NCBI RefSeq assembly: GCF_002964705.1
Contig: NZ_PQCD01000005.1
Coordinates: forward strand, 124,001-188,000
Direction of reading: 5' to 3'
Length of the DNA stretch: 64,000 nt
Source: Pseudoalteromonas sp. T1lg75
GTDB lineage: Bacteria > Pseudomonadota > Gammaproteobacteria > Enterobacterales > Alteromonadaceae
In this document: one piece after another, positions 60,688 to 64,000 of the stretch
How the letters are laid out: each line of letters opens with the position of its first letter
Numbering within the stretch: position 1 is the first letter of the stretch
Notes under the pieces: generated by a model
Told to the model about the DNA's origin: nothing
What the model saw: only the letters and a program-made list of their open reading frames with translations
Databases searched by the model: none
Program-made: the position numbers and the translations under genes

Positions 60688-62847
60688 CTAGCGCAGCGTT
60701 TGGCTGCGCATAAACTTGAGGTATTGCTCCAGGCTTTGCTGCCACAGGTCAAGACCTTCCGCCAAGCCCTCATCTATGGTTTTGCCCTCGAGCAGGCGCC
60801 GCTCGATTTTTTTCAACGCCATGCCATAGCGATTAAAGCCCAGTTGCAAGGCGGTACTGGCTTGGCGGTGGAGCAGCTTGATGCACTGCTCCTTATCATT
60901 GCCCACCAGTTGCTGACAGCGCAGCAGCTTGTTGCGCGCCGAAAGTACAAACTCATTGTAAATGGAGCTCAGCTCTTGCTCGGCAAAGGTGTTGGCCATA
61001 AGCTCGGCGGCGGTTTCATCGTAGAGTACGTCCTTCAGGGCGACGCTGATATTCGGGGTTTGGTTCGATTGTGAGTCGCTGAGCGCCTGTCTCAGCTTTT
61101 CCTGCTTAATTGGCTTGCCCACTATGTCCTTGATGCCCAGGGCCAGGTATTCCTTGACTTCATCCGGGCTAAGGCTGGCGGTAAAGGCCAAAATCGGGGT
61201 GCGATGATTGCGGTGATCCATGGTTTTGAGTTTGCGGATCACCTCCTGACCGCTGAAGTCCGGCAGGTTCATATCCAAGAGCACGACATCAAAATGATGC
61301 TGCTTGAGCAGCTCAATGGCGCTGCGACCGTCGGTGGCCAGTTTGACCCTGTGTTCATCCTCGGCCATAAATTCAATGGCGATTTTCTGGTTCAGTTCTA
61401 AATCCTCAACCAACAGTACATCTAAACCGGTGCGGTAATTGTCTGACTTCGGGCGTTTTTCCACCAGGCTGAGCTCACCGACCGTGAGCTTAACGGCGAA
61501 GCTAAAGGTACTGCCCTCACCCAGGCGGCTGGTAATATGTAACTGACTGCCAAGATGGGCCAGTAGACGGCTGGTGATCGCCAGCCCCAACCCGGAGCCG
61601 CCCTTGAGCTTACCGGCGCTGCTTTGCACATAGGGTTCGGTTAAATACTGGATCTCATCCTCTTCGATGCCCGGCCCAGAGTCGATAACGCTAAAGCTGA
61701 GCGTATGTTCCTCCTGACCGCCATGGAGCAGGTCGACCTTGAGGGTGACCTTCCCCTGATCGGTAAATTTAATGGCGTTGCCCACCAGGTTAATGAGAAT
61801 TTGTCTGAGCTTTTGGTGGTCGCAGTAATAACAGGCCTGCTTTGCCAGATTATAATTAAGCTCAAATTTCACCCCTTTTTGCTCCGCCAGCGGGCTCAGC
61901 AACAAGCACAGGTTATTGAGCCAGGTGTGCAACTCCACATCCTCTTCATACAGGGCCTCGTCGCTTTGCTCCAGGCTGGCATATTCCAATACCTTGTCGA
62001 TCAACAGGGTCAGGGATTCGGCGGAGTTGATAATGGCTTCGCAGTAGGGTTTGTTTTTTGGCGTGCTGGCCTGATTCATGATCAGCTGAGCACTGCCGAG
62101 TATGCCGTTTAAAGGGGTGCGGATCTCGTGGCTGATGGTGGATAAAAACATGCCGCGGATCTCTAAATCCTTTTGTGTTTTTGCCGTCAGTTGATTGAGG
62201 TTGAGTTCGCGGCGCTCATTACAAAACAGCGCCACGCCGGCGGCAAACAGCATGGGCGCAAGCACGCCCTTTACCAGCAGTGCGGCGCTAAACCAATCGT
62301 TATCAAACTGGGTGGTGTGATCGCTGTGGGTCATCACCAGGGCGCGGGCGGCAAATACAAGGAGCGACATGCTTAAGGCGATCAGATACACCAAACTGGC
62401 GCTGGGATATTTGCTGCGGCCATAGCGGCTAATGATGTAGAACAGACAGGCGGCTTCGACGAAGCGGTGCAAGTCGATCAGCAGCACCTGGGCGGAAATA
62501 TCCGCGGCGATAAACATAAAGTAGGTAAAGCTGATAAACAAACAGCCACTGACAAAGATAAAGAAGTAGGTCAGCAGGCCGTTATAGTTGAGGAAGCGAT
62601 TGATGGCCAAAACATGGATCACCGAGCCGCAAATAAAGAAAAAGTTAGCCAGGGTAATAAAGTGATCGTGTTGTTGTGGTGCTTCGATGGCGGAGATAAT
62701 AATGCCCACCAGTAAGCACACCGGGTACCACACATACAGGCCGATGCCGACGAAGTTACGATTGGCGCGCCAGGTAATAAAATTGAGCAAGGTCATCACA
62801 AAGATGGCCGCGGCGCTGGTATAGAAGAGGGTCGACGTGTCTAGCAT
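60688..62847 (-). CDS. Hybrid sensor histidine kinase with receiver and HPt domains
   Basis: 719 residues. Seven or so N-terminal membrane helices (1-215) form the sensor. HisKA follows with His240 (ISHEIRTPLNG), an HATPase domain (NLVGNAIKFTDQGKV, SGPGIEEDEI, GSGLGLAITSRLL), a receiver domain with Asp525 (VVLLDMNLPDFSG) and a C-terminal HPt-like helix bundle with His660 (LLHRQASTALQLG). All phosphorelay residues are present. No cognate response regulator is in the same operon; the CsgD/VpsT-like gene lies upstream on the same strand behind a terminator. Confidence 0.92.
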   Translation of the reverse strand: MLDTSTLFYTSAAAIFVMTLLNFITWRANRNFVGIGLYVWYPVCLLVGIIISAIEAPQQHDHFITLANFFFICGSVIHVLAINRFLNYNGLLTYFFIFVSGCLFISFTYFMFIAADISAQVLLIDLHRFVEAACLFYIISRYGRSKYPSASLVYLIALSMSLLVFAARALVMTHSDHTTQFDNDWFSAALLVKGVLAPMLFAAGVALFCNERRELNLNQLTAKTQKDLEIRGMFLSTISHEIRTPLNGILGSAQLIMNQASTPKNKPYCEAIINSAESLTLLIDKVLEYASLEQSDEALYEEDVELHTWLNNLCLLLSPLAEQKGVKFELNYNLAKQACYYCDHQKLRQILINLVGNAIKFTDQGKVTLKVDLLHGGQEEHTLSFSVIDSGPGIEEDEIQYLTEPYVQSSAGKLKGGSGLGLAITSRLLAHLGSQLHITSRLGEGSTFSFAVKLTVGELSLVEKRPKSDNYRTGLDVLLVEDLELNQKIAIEFMAEDEHRVKLATDGRSAIELLKQHHFDVVLLDMNLPDFSGQEVIRKLKTMDHRNHRTPILAFTASLSPDEVKEYLALGIKDIVGKPIKQEKLRQALSDSQSNQTPNISVALKDVLYDETAAELMANTFAEQELSSIYNEFVLSARNKLLRCQQLVGNDKEQCIKLLHRQASTALQLGFNRYGMALKKIERRLLEGKTIDEGLAEGLDLWQQSLEQYLKFMRSQTLR

Positions 62848-62945
62848 CCGTGATATGTATTGGTTATGGGTATTTAGTTTCTACTATACGGAAAAATCTC
62901 TGCTTGGCTATGTGTAAGTATCGAGAGGCAATTTATTGCGGATAA

Positions 62946-62970
62946 GAAAAAGCCGGCATGTCGCCGGCTT
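62946..62970 (-). terminator. Intrinsic terminator after the LuxR-type regulator
   Basis: On the minus strand AGCCGGC-GACAT-GCCGGCT is followed by TTTTCTT. It separates the LuxR-type gene from the histidine kinase. Confidence 0.9.
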
Positions 62971-62988
62971 TGAGATTAAAAACAGACC

Positions 62989-63646
62989 CTAACGTAATTC
63001 GTTCGGTATATTGGTCTGAGCCCAGGACAACAGCTCGATGCGGTTACGGCATTTGGTTTTACGGAAGGCACTGTAAAGGTGCGTTTTAACCGTATGCGGG
63101 CTGATGCTGAGTTGCTCGGCGATCTCTTTGTTCTTCGCACCCTTACTCATTAAGCCAACGATGGCTTTTTCACGCTTGGTGAGTTTAACCGGTTCAATAT
63201 CGCCCTCGGTCAGCTTGTGTAATGAGTCCTTGTTGAACTGCAGCATGCGATTAAGCACGTTACACATGACGTCACGGCGATACCATAATTGGTTTTCTTG
63301 CAATAAACGAATGCCCTTCATCATCACATCGGCGTTATCCGAGGTATAGAACACCCCGCGAATACCGCTTAACAGCGCACGGTTAGCCAATTCAGGGTTT
63401 TCATCCAGGTTGAAAAGAACGATATCGCATTCCACCTTAAGATTGACCAAGTGGTGCTTTAAGCGACCCCAGGCATCCTCGTTCGATGTCTCGATAAATA
63501 AATAAGCCGTATCCGGTTGCACCTGGCTCACATCGGTGCCTTTGTGGACATCAAAACCTTGGGTGCGCAACAGCGGTGCCAAGACATTCAGGCCGATTTG
63601 GTTAATCGGCTCCTGCTCAAGCAGTAAAAATACGGTTCTTACTCAT
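62989..63646 (-). pseudogene. CsgD/VpsT-like LuxR-family regulator with a one-base frameshift near its start
   Basis: The main frame (62989-63582) encodes a receiver-like domain and a LuxR helix-turn-helix (KLTKREKAIVGLMSKGAKNKEIAEQLSISPHTVKTHLYSAFRK). In intact form it should start at ATG 63646 as MSKNRILLLEQEPINQIGLNVLAPLL, but a run of five T's (63626-63630) where four would keep the frame puts a stop after ten codons. The segment LWYRRDVM resembles the W[FLM][TS]R c-di-GMP site of VpsT, though not exactly. Either a sequence error in the homopolymer or a defective N-terminus. The probable role is control of biofilm matrix genes (inference from the family). Confidence 0.72.
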
Positions 63647-63794
63647 TGGGTGGTTAGCTCATTCAAAACTATTTGCACTATCCTAACACGCTATTCACTT
63701 CTTTTGTATTAGGGGGATTAGATTTAATAGTGAAAAAAGATGATTAATGGCTATTTGCTCGACATTTGTAAACAATAGGTTACGAAAGCCCAGA

Positions 63795-63818
63795 ATTAGG
63801 CGCCAAAACGCGCCTAAT
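63795..63818. repeat. Perfect 9-bp stem-loop downstream of hinT
   Basis: ATTAGGCGC and GCGCCTAAT with loop CAAAAC. It lies 45 bases beyond the hinT stop; without a T-tract on the minus strand it is a weak terminator candidate. Confidence 0.5.
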
Positions 63819-63863
63819 CGCACCATAAAAAAGTATGTGAATAAGTTAATAAGATGATGATTA

Positions 63864-64000
<137 letters not shown>

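Noticed and set aside
62981..62990. AACAGACCCT next to the LuxR stop, identical to the inner end of the element at 46773-47119
   Set aside because: Only ten bases match, there is no second end, and it overlaps a stop codon; chance is a sufficient explanation, though a partial scar cannot be excluded.

Overview
The window is a chromosomal segment of a Gram-negative gammaproteobacterium, most likely Shewanellaceae or a nearby Alteromonadales family. The evidence is the set of lineage-typical small families (DUF2884/YggN, DUF2721, PA3496-type, VF530, DUF4785, DUF5117, DUF938), a folM-folE-folX operon, a PrnB/kynureninase-like pair, a subtilase with a GlyGly-CTERM-like tail, and two GbpA-like chitin-binding domains. 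No prophage, CRISPR array, rRNA operon, transposase or integrase was recognised. Names rest on reading motifs; no database search was run.

Layout. 1-7.4 kb: tail of a membrane gene, a secreted metzincin-type protease, and an RND efflux adaptor/pump pair whose pump gene carries a one-base frameshift. 7.7-13.6 kb: a chitin-binding protein without its LPMO domain, a MITE-like palindrome, oligopeptidase B with a DUF938 methyltransferase, and a DUF482 acyltransferase with a secreted alpha/beta hydrolase. 13.7-16.6 kb: an Lrp-type regulator divergent from a PrnB-family heme protein and a kynureninase-like PLP enzyme. 17-18 kb: two tRNA-Ser genes, an odd tRNA-linked element and a 46-residue small protein. 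18.3-24.8 kb: lipid kinase, a MocR regulator divergent from a DMT exporter, AzlCD, and a cytochrome b. 25-33 kb: large subtilase, cytochrome c', small membrane proteins, the tetrahydromonapterin genes folX-folE-folM, and nadE.

33.4-46.7 kb: an Ntn-hydrolase acylase (possible quorum quenching), a periplasmic metallo-beta-lactamase-fold enzyme, an SPFH protein with a striking palindrome over its ribosome-binding site, a three-FAS1-domain lipoprotein, a frameshifted SNF2 helicase, and an aldehyde-stress unit (YqhD, exported DJ-1, LysR). 46.8-49 kb: a second MITE-like element supplies the leader of a GNAT-nitrilase fusion overlapping a guanidinium-type SMR exporter. 49-56.4 kb: small envelope proteins, a secreted lipase-like pair, MAPEG, a BlaI/M56-TonB sensor pair and RluF. 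56.6-64 kb: a GltB-like FMN protein, VF530, a YafV-type amidase, ManC, a hybrid histidine kinase, a CsgD/VpsT-like regulator (also frameshifted), and the end of hinT.

Points of most interest: (i) three otherwise well-conserved genes are each broken by one base, two of them by loss of one G from CTTGG, which suggests residual sequence error as much as gene decay; (ii) the PrnB/kynureninase-like operon with its own regulator and a clear operator dyad; (iii) the GNAT-nitrilase/Gdx pair driven from a mobile-looking palindrome; (iv) the 14-bp perfect hairpin enclosing the SPFH ribosome-binding site; (v) the GbpA-like protein without a catalytic domain or signal peptide.
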